DNA of 64,000 bases, taken from contig CP136068.1 in NCBI GenBank assembly GCA_032622095.1, positions 124,933,989 through 124,997,988 of the forward strand, read 5' to 3'. This stretch comes from Siphonodentalium dalli. Lineage: Eukaryota > Mollusca > Scaphopoda > Gadilida > Siphonodentaliidae. Shown in pieces: positions 1 to 13,054 of this stretch (within the stretch, counting starts at the first letter, position 1; the number at the start of each line of letters is the position of its first letter). The notes below the pieces were generated by a model. The model saw only the letters and a program-made list of their open reading frames with translations, had not been told where the DNA came from and ran no database searches. The position numbers and the translations under genes were made by a program.

Positions 1-3000
1 CAAAATCCCATTCAGGTGCCCAAATATTTTTTTCCCATTGCCTCTATATATTCTAGAGTGAAATATGGAATCATTTACAGAATGAGTATAGTCTGAGAGA
101 TGGCTGATTCAGAAATATGTTTTCATAGGCACGGGTGCTGTATGGTTTTATCATGGGTGCTGTGGGTGTTGGGCTGTTTCCATACCCTTAAAACCCACCG
201 AGGAGCCCAAACTTTGTGCAAACTATTTGCATAGATGCATACCTATCCACAAACAACAAAAGTGCTGGAAGTAGATACATATAATGGGTCATATGGCCCA
301 ATTCAAGTTAAATATACCAATTTAACTTGAATTGGCATGGGTGCTGGGCTGTCTCCATACCCTTAAAACCCACTAAGGAGCCCAAACTTTTGCATATCTT
401 CTTATAATGATGCAGATCTTTCCAAAAACACTAGGAGACCTAGAAGTATATACCTATAATGGGTCACAGGACCCAATTCCAGTTAAATATACCAATTTAA
501 CCATTAAAAAACCCAAATATTCCCCCTGACCAGAGCCCAAAATGCCATTCAGGTGCCCAAATCATCTTTTCCCATTGCCTCTATATATTCTAAAGTGAAA
601 TGTGGAATCATTTTCAGAATGGGTATAGTCTGAGAGATGGCTGACTCAGAAATATGTTTTCATAGGCACGGGTGCTGTATGGTTTTATCATGGGTGCTGT
701 GGGTGTTGGGCTGTTTCCATACCCTTAAAACCCACCGAGGAGCCCAAACTTTGTGCAAACTATTTGCATAGATGCATACCTATCCACAAACAACAAAAGT
801 GCTGGAAGTAGATACATATAATGGGTCATATGACCCAATTCAAGTTAAATATACCAATTTAACTTGAATTGTCATGGGTGCTGTGGGTGTTGGGCTGTCT
901 CCATACCCTTAAAACCCACTAAGGAGCCCAAACTTTTGCATATCTTCTTATAATGATGCAGATCTTTCCAAAAACACTAGGAGACCTAGAAGTATATACA
1001 TATAATTGGTCACAGGACCCAATTCCAGTTAAATATACCAATTTAACCATTAAAAAACCCAAATATTCCCCCCTGAACAGAGCCCAAAATGCCATTCAGG
1101 TGCCCAAATCATTTTTTCCCATTGCCTCTATATATTCTAAAGTGAAATGTGGAATCATTTTCAGAATGGGTATAGTCTGAGAGATGGCTGACTCAGAAAT
1201 ATGTTTTCATAGGCACGGGTGCTGTATGGTTTTATCATGGGTGCTGTGGGTGTTGGGCTGTTTCCATACCCTTAAAACCCACGAGGAGCCCAAACTTTGT
1301 GCAAACTATTTGCATAGATGCATACCTATCCACAAACAACAAAAGTGCTGGAAGTAGATACATATAATGGGTCATATGGCCCAATTCAAGTTAAATATAC
1401 CAATTTAACTTGAATTGTCATGGGTGCTGGGCTGTCTCCATACCATTAAAACCCACTAAGGAGCCCAAACTTTTGCATTTCTTCTTATAATGATGCAGAT
1501 CTTTCCAAAAACACTAGGAGACCTAGAAGTATATACCTATAATGGGTCACAGGACCCAATTCCAGTTAAATATACCAATTTAACCATTAAAAAAACAAAA
1601 TATTCCCCCCTGACCAGAGCCCAAAATGCCATTCAGGTGCCCAAATCATCTTTTCCCATTGCCTCTATATATTCTAAAGTGAAATGTGGAATCATTTTCA
1701 GAATGGGTATAGTCTGAGAGATGGCTGACTCAGAAATATGTTTTCATAGGCACGGGTGCTGTATGGTTTTATCATGGGTGCTGTGGGTGTTGGGCTGTTT
1801 CCATACCCTTAAAACCCACCGAGGAGCCCAAACTTTGTGCAAACTATTTGCATAGATGCATACCTATCCACAAACAACAAAAGTGCTGGAAGTAGATACA
1901 TATAATGGGTCATATGGCCCAATTCAAGTTAAATATACCAATTTAACTTGAATTGTCATGGGTGCTGGGCTGTCTCCATACCCTTAAAACCCACTAAGGA
2001 GCCCAAACTTTTGCATATCTTCTTATAATGATGCAGATCTTTCCAAAAACACTAGGAGACCTAGAAGTATATACCTATAATGGGTCACAGGACCCAATTC
2101 CAGTTAAATATACCAATTTAACCATTAAAAAAAAAAAATATTCCCCCCTGACCAGAGCCCAAAATGCCATTCAGGTGCCCAAATCATCTTTTCCCATTGC
2201 CTCTATATATTCTAAAGTGAAATGTGGAATCATTTTCAGAATGGGTATAGTCTGAGAGATGGCTGACTCAGAAATATGTTTTCATAGGCACGGGTGCTGT
2301 ATGGTTTTATCATGGGTGCTGTGGGTGTTGGGCTGTTTCCATACCCTTAAAACCCACCGAGGAGCCCAAACTTTGTGCAAACTATTTGCATAGATGCATA
2401 CCTATCCACAAACAACAAAAGTGCTGGAAGTAGATACATATAATGGGTCATATGGCCCAATTCAAGTTAAATATACCAATTTAACTTGAATTGTCATGGG
2501 TGCTGGGCTGTCTCCATACCCTTAAAACCCTCTAAGGAGCCCAAACTTTTGCATATCTTCTTATAATGATGCAGATCTTTCCAAAAACACTAGGAGACCT
2601 AGAAGTATATACCTATAATGGGTCACAGGACCCAATTCCAGTTAAATATACCAATTTAACCATTGAAAAACCCAAATATTCCCCCCTGACCAGAGCCCAA
2701 AATGCCATTCAGGTGCCCAAATCATCTTTTCCCATTGCCTCTATATATTCTAAAGTGAAATGTGGAATCATTTTCAGAATGGGTATAGTCTGAGAGATGG
2801 CTGACTCAGAAATATGTTTTCATAGGCACGGGTGCTGTATGGTTTTATCATGGGTGCTGTGGGTGTTGGGCTGTTTCCATACCCTTAAAACCCACCGAGG
2901 AGCCCAAACTTTGTGCAAACTATTTGCATTGATGCATACCTATCCACAAACAACAAAAGTGCTGGAAGTAGATACATATAATGGGTCATATGGCCCAATT

Positions 3001-4153
3001 CAAGTTAAATATACCAATTTAACTTGAATTGTCATGGGTGCTGGGCTGTCTCCATACCCTTAAAACCCACTAAGGAGCCCAAACTTTTGCATATCTTCTT
3101 ATAATGATGCAGATCTTTCCAAAAACACTAGGAGACCTAGAAGTATATACCTATAATGGGTCACAGGACCCAATTCCAGTTAAATATACCAATTTAACCA
3201 TTAAAAAAAACAAATATTCCCCCCTGACCAGAGCCCAAAATGCCATTCAGGTGCCCAAATTATCTTTTCCCATTGCCTCTATATATTCTAAAGTGAAATG
3301 TGGAATCATTTTCAGAATGGGTATAGTCTGAGAGATGGCTGACTCAGAAATATGTTTTCATAGGCATGGGTGCTGTATGGTTTTATCATGGGTGATGTGG
3401 GTGTTGGGCTGTTTCCATACCCTTAAAACCCACCGAGGAGCCCAAACTTTGTGCAAACTATTTGCATAGATGCATACCTATCCACAAACAACAAAAGTGC
3501 TGGAAGTAGATACATATAATGGGTCATATGGCCCAATTCAAGTTAAATATACCAATTTAACTTGAATTGTCATGGGTGCTGGGCTGTCTCCATACCATTA
3601 AAACCCACTAAGGAGCCCAAACTTTTGCATTTCTTCTTATAATGATGCAGATCTTTCCAAAAACACTAGGAGACCTAGAAGTATATACCTATAATGGGTC
3701 ACAGGACCCAATTCCAGTTAAATATACCAATTTAACCATTAAAAAAACAAAATATTCCCCCCTGACCAGAGCCCAAAATGCCATTCAGGTGCCCAAATCA
3801 TCTTTTCCCATTGCCTCTATATATTCTAAAGTGAAATGTGGAATCATTTTCAGAATGGGTATAGTCTGAGAGATGGCTGACTCAGAAATATGTTTTCATA
3901 GGCACGGGTGCTGTATGGTTTTATCATGGGTGCTGTGGGTGTTGGGCTGTTTCCATACCCTTAAAACCCACCGAGGAGCCCAAACTTTGTGCAAACTATT
4001 TGCATAGATGCATACCTATCCACAAACAACAAAAGTGCTGGAAGTAGATACATATAATGGGTCATATGGCCCAATTCAAGTTAAATATACCAATTTAACT
4101 TGAATTGTCATGGGTGCTGGGCTGTCTCCATACCCTTAAAACCCACTAAGGAG
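1..4153 (+). repeat. 538-bp satellite array, first segment
   Basis: Tandem head-to-tail units with a period of 537-538 bp, shown by the recurring block around ATGATGCAGATC at 417, 953, 1490, 2028, 2566, 3104 and 3642. The array runs off the left edge of the window. The first ~950 bp are the most diverged (single-base changes, a ~9-bp length variant near 875-890), as expected near an array edge or an older segment. Each unit has two related halves, one with CTTAAAACCCACCGAGGAGC and one with CTTAAAACCCACTAAGGAGC, spaced ~186-189 bp apart. The short open frames inside the units (about 75 aa) recur only because the repeat recurs; there is no sign that they are genes. Confidence 0.97.
299..334. 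repeat. Perfect hairpin present in each satellite unit
   Basis: CAATTCAAGTTAAAT, a 6-nt loop ATACCA, then ATTTAACTTGAATTG: 15-bp perfect arms. The same hairpin recurs in the corresponding position of almost every 538-bp unit. Dyad symmetries are common in satellites and may matter for DNA structure or protein binding; a function is not shown here. Confidence 0.85.
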
Positions 4154-5111
4154 CAGTGTTCGCGCTGGACCGAAAAAATATTTAGCCAAAAGTTTAGCCA
4201 AATGAAAATTTTATTAGCCAAATGAAAAAAACTTTAGCCAAATTTGTTTTGGCAAAATTAAAAAAACTATGGCCAAATTAAATCATCGTTTTATGGTCGG
4301 TTCACAATTAATGACTAAAACGTCAAATCTAACAGGCACAGGTAACATACACAATAATTTGACTAATTTTGATGAACCAGAAATATTTGTATATATGTCA
4401 TTTATTAAAAATTTATTAATCTTTATGTGAAAGAGTGATTTGGGGGGGGGGGTAACCCGGGAGATTGGGTATACGGACATTTCCCCACTTTCTTCTTTTA
4501 AATCATTAAATATTAATTATTCTTGCGAAAATATTTAAGTGACATCTGGAAACTATTAACTTAATATTGTTACGCCATTATCAAATTACAATCTGTCATA
4601 AACGCATGCATATTATTTTGAATGTATCGGTATTGACGAAAAATAGCCACAAAATATATGTCGTGATTCACATTTGGCTGATTAAGCTATTGTCTTACAC
4701 TTGGTGCTCATAAACCTTGGCCGTCATAAATACAATGTCATCATAAACATGCATTGTGCAGGAGCCCCGTGAGTGACCAGACAGACAATGGGGGATTAGC
4801 GGATTAAATGTAAAATAATGATATGACCTTTTGCTGTTTCGTGCAGAGTGACGGGTTTCCATTTGTGTTGTCCGCGATCGGGTTTCCCTTTGTACAGTCG
4901 GCGATATATTCCCACTTACGTATACGATGTTTTCGGACTAGATCGTTCACATCACAGAATTAAAAACTCACTTGCCAAAATTTCATGCTTCCAGTCTCTA
5001 TTTGGGGTCAAAAATAGTTTAGCCAAAAGTTTTGCCAAATGAAATTTTTATTAGCCAAATTCGAAAAAGATTAGCCATTGGCTAATTTGGCTACCGACAG
5101 CGCGAACACTG
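4154..5111. mobile_element. Non-autonomous hAT-type element in the satellite
   Basis: A 958-bp element ends in perfect 14-bp terminal inverted repeats, CAGTGTTCGCGCTG at 4154-4167 and its reverse complement at 5098-5111. It is flanked by an exact 8-bp target duplication CTAAGGAG (4146-4153 and 5112-5119). An 8-bp TSD with CAGTG-type ends is diagnostic of the hAT superfamily. Both ends carry subterminal repeats of a TAGCCAAA motif (about 4181-4275 and 5018-5090), as hAT transposases usually require. No transposase reading frame is visible. The same satellite position is uninterrupted in other units, for example 11756-11763, which gives empty sites. Superfamily assignment is strong; mobility in trans is inferred. 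Confidence 0.93.
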
Positions 5112-5145
5112 CTAAGGAGCCCAAACTTTTGCATATCTTCTTATA

Positions 5146-8100
5146 ATGATGCAGATCTTTCCAAAAACACTAGGAGACCTAGAAGTATATACCTATAATG
5201 GGTCACAGGACCCAATTCCAGTTAAATGTACCAATTTAACCATTAAAAAAAACAAATATTCCCCCCTGACCAGAGCCCAAAATGCCATTCAGGTGCCCAA
5301 ATCATCTTTTCCCATTGCCTCTATATATTCTAAAGTGAAATGTGGAATCATTTTCAGAATGGGTATAGTCTGAGAGATGGCTGACTCAGAAATATGTTTT
5401 CATAGGCACGGGTGCTGTATGGTTTTATCATGGGTGCTGTGGGTGTTGGGCTGTTTCCATACCCTTAAAACCCACCGAGGAGCCCAAACTTTGTGCAAAC
5501 TATTTGCATAGATGCATACCTATCCACAAACAACAAAAGTGCTGGAAGTAGATACATATAATGGGTCATATGGCCCAATTCAAGTTAAATATACCAATTT
5601 AACTTGAATTGTCATGGGTGCTGGGCTGTCTCCATACCCTTAAAACCCACTAAGGAGCCCAAACTTTTGCATATCTTCTTATAATGATGCAGATCTTTCC
5701 AAAAACACTAGGAGACCTAGAAGTATATACCTATAATGGGTCACAGGACCCAATTCCAGTTAAATATACCAATTTAACCATTAAAAAAAACAAATATTCC
5801 CCCCTGACCAGAGCCCAAAATGCCATTCAGGTGCCCAAATCATCTTTTCCCATTGCCTCTATATATTCTAAAGTGAAATGTGGAATCATTTTCAGAATGG
5901 GTATAGTCTGAGAGATGGCTGACTCAGAAATATGTTTCCATAGGCACGGGTGCTGTATGGTTTTATCATGGGTGCTGTGGGTGTTGGGCTGTTTCCATAC
6001 CCTTAAAACCCACCGAGGAGCCCAAACTTTGTGCAAACTATTTGCATAGATGCATACCTATCCACAAACAACAAAAGTGCTGGAAGTAGATACATATAAT
6101 GGGTCATATGGCCCAATTCAAGTTAAATATACCAATTTAACTTGAATTGTCATGGGTGCTGGGCTGTCTCCATACCCTTAAAACCCACTAAGGAGCCCAA
6201 ACTTTTGCATATCTTCTTATAATGATGCAGATCTTTCCAAAAACACTAGGAGACCTAGAAGTATATACCTATAATGGGTCACAGGACCCAATTCCAGTTA
6301 AATAATTCAAGTTAAATATACCAATTTAACTTGAATTGTCATGGGTGCTGGGCTGTCTCCATACCCTTAAAACCCACTAAGGAGCCCAAACTTTTGCATA
6401 TCTTCTTATAATGATGCAGATCTTTCCAAAAACACTAGGAGACCTAGAAGTATATACCTATAATGGGTCACAGGACCCAATTCCAGTTAAATATACCAAT
6501 TTAACCATTAAAAAAAACAAATATTCCCCCCTGACCAGAGCCCAAAATGCCATTCAGGTGCCCAAATCATCTTTTCCCATTGCCTCTATATATTCTAAAG
6601 TGAAATGTGGAATCATTTTCAGAATGGGTATAGTCTGAGAGATGGCTGACTCAGAAATATGTTTTCATAGGCACGGGTGCTGTATGGTTTTATCATGGGT
6701 GCTGTGGGTGTTGGGCTGTTTCCATACCCTTAAAACCCACCGAGGAGCCCAAACTTTGTGCAAACTATTTGCATAGATGCATACCTATCCACAAACAACA
6801 AAAGTGCTGGAAGTAGATACATATAATGGGTCATATGGCCCAATTCAAGTTAAATATACCAATTTAACTTGAATTGTCATGGGTGCTGGGCTGTCTCCAT
6901 ACCCTTAAAACCCACTAAGGAGCCCAAACTTTTGCATATCTTCTTATAATGATGCAGATCTTTCCAAAAACACTAGGAGACCTAGAAGTATATACCTATA
7001 ATGGGTCACAGGACCCAATTCCAGTTAAATATACCAATTTAACCATTAAAAAAAACAAATATTCCCCCCTGACCAGAGCCCAAAATGCCATTCAGGTGCC
7101 CAAATCATCTTTTCCCATTGCCTCTATATATTCTAAAGTGAAATGTGGAATCATTTTCAGAATGGGTATAGTCTGAGAGATGGCTGACTCAGAAATATGT
7201 TTTCATAGGCACGGGTGCTGTATGGTTTTATCATGGGTGCTGTGGGTGTTGGGCTGTTTCCATACCCTTAAAACCCACCGAGGAGCCCAAACTTTGTGCA
7301 AACTATTTGCATAGATGCATACCTATCCACAAACAACAAAAGTGCTGGAAGTAGATACATATAATGGGTCATATGGCCCAATTCAAGTTAAATATACCAA
7401 TTTAACTTGAATTGTCATGGGTGCTGGGCTGTCTCCATACCCTTAAAACCCTCTAAGGAGCCCAAACTTTTGCATATCTTCTTATAATGATGCAGATCTT
7501 TCCAAAAACACTAGGAGACCTAGAAGTATATACCTATAATGGGTCACAGGACCCAATTCCAGTTAAATATACCAATTTAACCATTGAAAAACCCAAATAT
7601 TCCCCCCTGACCAGAGCCCAAAATGCCATTCAGGTGCCCAAATCATCTTTTCCCATTGCCTCTATATATTCTAAAGTGAAATGTGGAATCATTTTCAGAA
7701 TGGGTATAGTCTGAGAGATGGCTGACTCAGAAATATGTTTTCATAGGCACGGGTGCTGTATGGTTTTATCATGGGTGCTGTGGGTGTTGGGCTGTTTCCA
7801 TACCCTTAAAACCCACCGAGGAGCCCAAACTTTGTGCAAACTATTTGCATTGATGCATACCTATCCACAAACAACAAAAGTGCTGGAAGTAGATACATAT
7901 AATGGGTCATATGGCCCAATTCAAGTTAAATATACCAATTTAACTTGAATTGTCATGGGTGCTGGGCTGTCTCCATACCCTTAAAACCCACTAAGGAGCC
8001 CAAACTTTTGCATATCTTCTTATAATGATGCAGATCTTTCCAAAAACACTAGGAGACCTAGAAGTATATACCTATAATGGGTCACAGGACCCAATTCCAG

Positions 8101-11100
8101 TTAAATATACCAATTTAACCATTAAAAAAAACAAATATTCCCCCCTGACCAGAGCCCAAAATGCCATTCAGGTGCCCAAATTATCTTTTCCCATTGCCTC
8201 TATATATTCTAAAGTGAAATGTGGAATCATTTTCAGAATGGGTATAGTCTGAGAGATGGCTGACTCAGAAATATGTTTTCATAGGCATGGGTGCTGTATG
8301 GTTTTATCATGGGTGCTGTGGGTGTTGGGCTGTTTCCATACCCTTAAAACCCACCGAGGAGCCCAAACTTTGTGCAAACTATTTGCATAGATGCATACCT
8401 ATCCACAAACAACAAAAGTGCTGGAAGTAGATACATATAATGGGTCATATGGCCCAATTCAAGTTAAATATACCAATTTAACTTGAATTGTCATGGGTGC
8501 TGGGCTGTCTCCATACCATTAAAACCCACTAAGGAGCCCAAACTTTTGCATTTCTTCTTATAATGATGCAGATCTTTCCAAAAACACTAGGAGACCTAGA
8601 AGTATATACCTATAATGGGTCACAGGACCCAATTCCAGTTAAATATACCAATTTAACCATTAAAAAACAAAATATTCCCCCCTGACCAGAGCCCAAAATG
8701 CCATTCAGGTGCCCAAATCATCTTTTCCCATTGCCTCTATATATTCTAAAGTGAAATGTGGAATCATTTTCAGAATGGGTATAGTCTGAGAGATGGCTGA
8801 CTCAGAAATATGTTTTCATAGGCACGGGTGCTGTATGGTTTTATCATGGGTGCTGTGGGTGTTGGGCTGTTTCCATACCCTTAAAACCCACTGAGGAGCC
8901 CAAACTTTGTGCAAACTATTTGCATAGATGCATACCTATCCACAAACAACAAAAGTGCTGGAAGTAGATACATATAATGGGTCATATGGCCCAATTCAAG
9001 TTAAATATACCAATTTAACTTGAATTGTCATGGGTGCTGGGCTGTCTCCATACCCTTAAAACCCACTAAGGAGCCCAAACTTTTGCATATCTTCTTATAA
9101 TGATGCAGATCTTTCCAAAAACACTAGGAGACCTAGAAGTATATACCTATAATGGGTCACAGGACCCAATTCCAGTTAAATGTACCAATTTAACCATTAA
9201 AAAAAACAAATATTCCCCCCTGACCAGAGCCCAAAATGCCATTCAGGTGCCCAAATCATCTTTTCCCATTGCCTCTATATATTCTAAAGTGAAATGTGGA
9301 ATCATTTTCAGAATGGGTATAGTCTGAGAGATGGCTGACTCAGAAATATGTTTTCATAGGCACGGGTGCTGTATGGTTTTATCATGGGTGCTGTGGGTGT
9401 TGGGCTGTTTCCATACCCTTAAAACCCACCGAGGAGCCCAAACTTTGTGCAAACTATTTGCATAGATGCATACCTATCCACAAACAACAAAAGTGCTGGA
9501 AGTAGATACATATAATGGGTCATATGGCCCAATTCAAGTTAAATATACCAATTTAACTTGAATTGTCATGGGTGCTGGGCTGTCTCCATACCCTTAAAAC
9601 CCACTAAGGAGCCCAAACTTTTGCATATCTTCTTATAATGATGCAGATCTTTCCAAAAACACTAGGAGACCTAGAAGTATATACCTATAATGGGTCACAG
9701 GACCCAATTCCAGTTAAATATACCAATTTAACCATTAAAAAAAACAAATATTCCCCCCTGACCAGAGCCCAAAATGCCATTCAGGTGCCCAAATCATCTT
9801 TTCCCATTGCCTCTATATATTCTAAAGTGAAATGTGGAATCATTTTCAGAATGGGTATAGTCTGAGAGATGGCTGACTCAGAAATATGTTTTCATAGGCA
9901 CGGGTGCTGTATGGTTTTATCATGGGTGCTGTGGGTGTTGGGCTGTTTCCATACCCTTAAAACCCACCGAGGAGCCCAAACTTTGTGCAAACTATTTGCA
10001 TAGATGCATACCTATCCACAAACAACAAAAGTGCTGGAAGTAGATACATATAATGGGTCATATGGCCCAATTCAAGTTAAATATACCAATTTAACTTGAA
10101 TTGTCATGGGTGCTGGGCTGTCTCCATACCCTTAAAACCCTCTAAGGAGCCCAAACTTTTGCATATCTTCTTATAATGATGCAGATCTTTCCAAAAACAC
10201 TAGGAGACCTAGAAGTATATACCTATAATGGGTCACAGGACCCAATTCCAGTTAAATATACCAATTTAACCATTGAAAAACCCAAATATTCCCCCCTGAC
10301 CAGAGCCCAAAATGCCATTCATGTGCCCAAATCATCTTTTCCCATTGCCTCTATATATTCTAAAGTGAAATGTGGAATCATTTTCAGAATGGGTATAGTC
10401 TGAGAGATGGCTGACTCAGAAATATGTTTTCATAGGCACGGGTGCTGTATGGTTTTATCATGGGTGCTGTGGGTGTTGGGCTGTTTCCATACCCTTAAAA
10501 CCCACCGAGGAGCCCAAACTTTGTGCAAACTATTTGCATTGATGCATACCTATCCACAAACAACAAAAGTGCTGGAAGTAGATACATATAATGGGTCATA
10601 TGGCCCAATTCAAGTTAAATATACCAATTTAACTTGAATTGTCATGGGTGCTGGGCTGTCTCCATACCCTTAAAACCCACTAAGGAGCCCAAACTTTTGC
10701 ATATCTTCTTATAATGATGCAGATCTTTCCAAAAACACTAGGAGACCTAGAAGTATATACCTATAATGGGTCACATGACCCAATTCCAGTTAAATATACC
10801 AATTTAACCATTAAAAAAAACAAATATTCCCCCCTGACCAGAGCCCAAAATGCCATTCAGGTGCCCAAATTATCTTTTCCCGTTGCCTCTATATATTCTA
10901 AAGTGAAATGTGGAATCATTTTCAGAATGGGTATAGTCTGAGAGATGGCTGACTCAGAAATATGTTTTCATAGGCATGGGTGCTGTATGGTTTTATCATG
11001 GGTGATGTGGGTGTTGGGCTGTTTCCATACCCTTAAAACCCACCGAGGAGCCCAAACTTTGTGCAAACTATTTGCATAGATGCATACCTATCCACAAACA

Positions 11101-11789
11101 ACAAAAGTGCTGGAAGTAGATACATATAATGGGTCATATGGCCCAATTCAAGTTAAATATACCAATTTAACTTGAATTGTCATGGGTGCTGGGCTGTCTC
11201 CATACCATTAAAACCCACTAAGGAGCCCAAACTTTTGCATTTCTTCTTATAATGATGCAGATCTTTCCAAAAACACTAGGAGACCTAGAAGTATATACCT
11301 ATAATGGGTCACAGGACCCAATTCCAGTTAAATATACCAATTTAACCATTAAAAAAACAAAATATTCCCCCCTGACCAGAGCCCAAAATGCCATTCAGGT
11401 GCCCAAATCATCTTTTCCCATTGCCTCTATATATTCTAAAGTGAAATGTGGAATCATTTTCAGAATGGGTATAGTCTGAGAGATGGCTGACTCAGAAATA
11501 TGTTTTCATAGGCACGGGTGCTGTATGGTTTTATCATGGGTGCTGTGGGTGTTGGGCTGTTTCCATACCCTTAAAACCCACTGAGGAGCCCAAACTTTGT
11601 GCAAACTATTTGCATAGATGCATACCTATCCACAAACAACAAAAGTGCTGGAAGTAGATACATATAATGGGTCATATGGCCCAATTCAAGTTAAATATAC
11701 CAATTTAACTTGAATTGTCATGGGTGCTGGGCTGTCTCCATACCCTTAAAACCCACTAAGGAGCCCAAACTTTTGCATATCTTCTTATA
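5146..11789 (+). repeat. Higher-order repeat block of about 6644 bp
   Basis: The order of unit subtypes from 5146 repeats from 11790. The variants at 5146, 5684, 6222 (truncated), 6411, 6949, 7487 and 8025 match those at 11790, 12328, 12866 (truncated), 13055, 13593, 14131 and 14669, always 6644 bp apart. Within this, the subtype with CCATTGAAAAACCC at 7487, 10176 and 14131 gives spacings of 2689 bp (5 units) and 3955 bp (7 units plus a 189-bp partial). Copies of a block are more alike than neighbouring units, the signature of block-wise amplification by unequal exchange. Confidence 0.85.
6222..6410 (+). repeat. Truncated 189-bp satellite unit
   Basis: The unit is only 189 bp because about 349 bp are missing. 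The sequence passes from CCAATTCCAGTTAAAT of one half directly into AATTCAAGTTAAATATACC of the other half, near 6304. The two halves share this sequence, so the deletion probably came from misaligned exchange between them. The identical truncated unit occurs at 12866-13054, which ties the two higher-order blocks together. Confidence 0.85.
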
Positions 11790-12865
11790 ATGATGCAGAT
11801 CTTTCCAAAAACACTAGGAGACCTAGAAGTATATACCTATAATGGGTCACAGGACCCAATTCCAGTTAAATGTACCAATTTAACCATTAAAAAAAACAAA
11901 TATTCCCCCCTGACCAGAGCCCAAAATGCCATTCAGGTGCCCAAATCATCTTTTCCCATTGCCTCTATATATTCTAAAGTGAAATGTGGAATCATTTTCA
12001 GAATGGGTATAGTCTGAGAGATGGCTGACTCAGAAATATGTTTTCATAGGCACGGGTGCTGTATGGTTTTATCATGGGTGCTGTGGGTGTTGGGCTGTTT
12101 CCATACCCTTAAAACCCACCGAGGAGCCCAAACTTTGTGCAAACTATTTGCATAGATGCATACCTATCCACAAACAACAAAAGTGCTGGAAGTAGATACA
12201 TATAATGGGTCATATGGCCCAATTCAAGTTAAATATACCAATTTAACTTGAATTGTCATGGGTGCTGGGCTGTCTCCATACCCTTAAAACCCACTAAGGA
12301 GCCCAAACTTTTGCATATCTTCTTATAATGATGCAGATCTTTCCAAAAACACTAGGAGACCTAGAAGTATATACCTATAATGGGTCACAGGACCCAATTC
12401 CAGTTAAATATACCAATTTAACCATTAAAAAAAACAAATATTCCCCCCTGACCAGAGCCCAAAATGCCATTCAGGTGCCCAAATCATCTTTTCCCATTGC
12501 CTCTATATATTCTAAAGTGAAATGTGGAATCATTTTCAGAATGGGTATAGTCTGAGAGATGGCTGACTCAGAAATATGTTTCCATAGGCACGGGTGCTGT
12601 ATGGTTTTATCATGGGTGCTGTGGGTGTTGGGCTGTTTCCATACCCTTAAAACCCACCGAGGAGCCCAAACTTTGTGCAAACTATTTGCATAGATGCATA
12701 CCTATCCACAAACAACAAAAGTGCTGGAAGTAGATACATATAATGGGTCATATGGCCCAATTCAAGTTAAATATACCAATTTAACTTGAATTGTCATGGG
12801 TGCTGGGCTGTCTCCATACCCTTAAAACCCACTAAGGAGCCCAAACTTTTGCATATCTTCTTATA

Positions 12866-13054
12866 ATGATGCAGATCTTTCCAAAAACACTAGGAGACCT
12901 AGAAGTATATACCTATAATGGGTCACAGGACCCAATTCCAGTTAAATAATTCAAGTTAAATATACCAATTTAACTTGAATTGTCATGGGTGCTGGGCTGT
13001 CTCCATACCCTTAAAACCCACTAAGGAGCCCAAACTTTTGCATATCTTCTTATA
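12866..13054 (+). repeat. Second copy of the truncated 189-bp unit
   Basis: It has the same breakpoint as the unit at 6222-6410, 6644 bp downstream. Because an identical deletion is unlikely to arise twice, it marks segmental duplication of the block rather than independent deletion. Confidence 0.85.
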
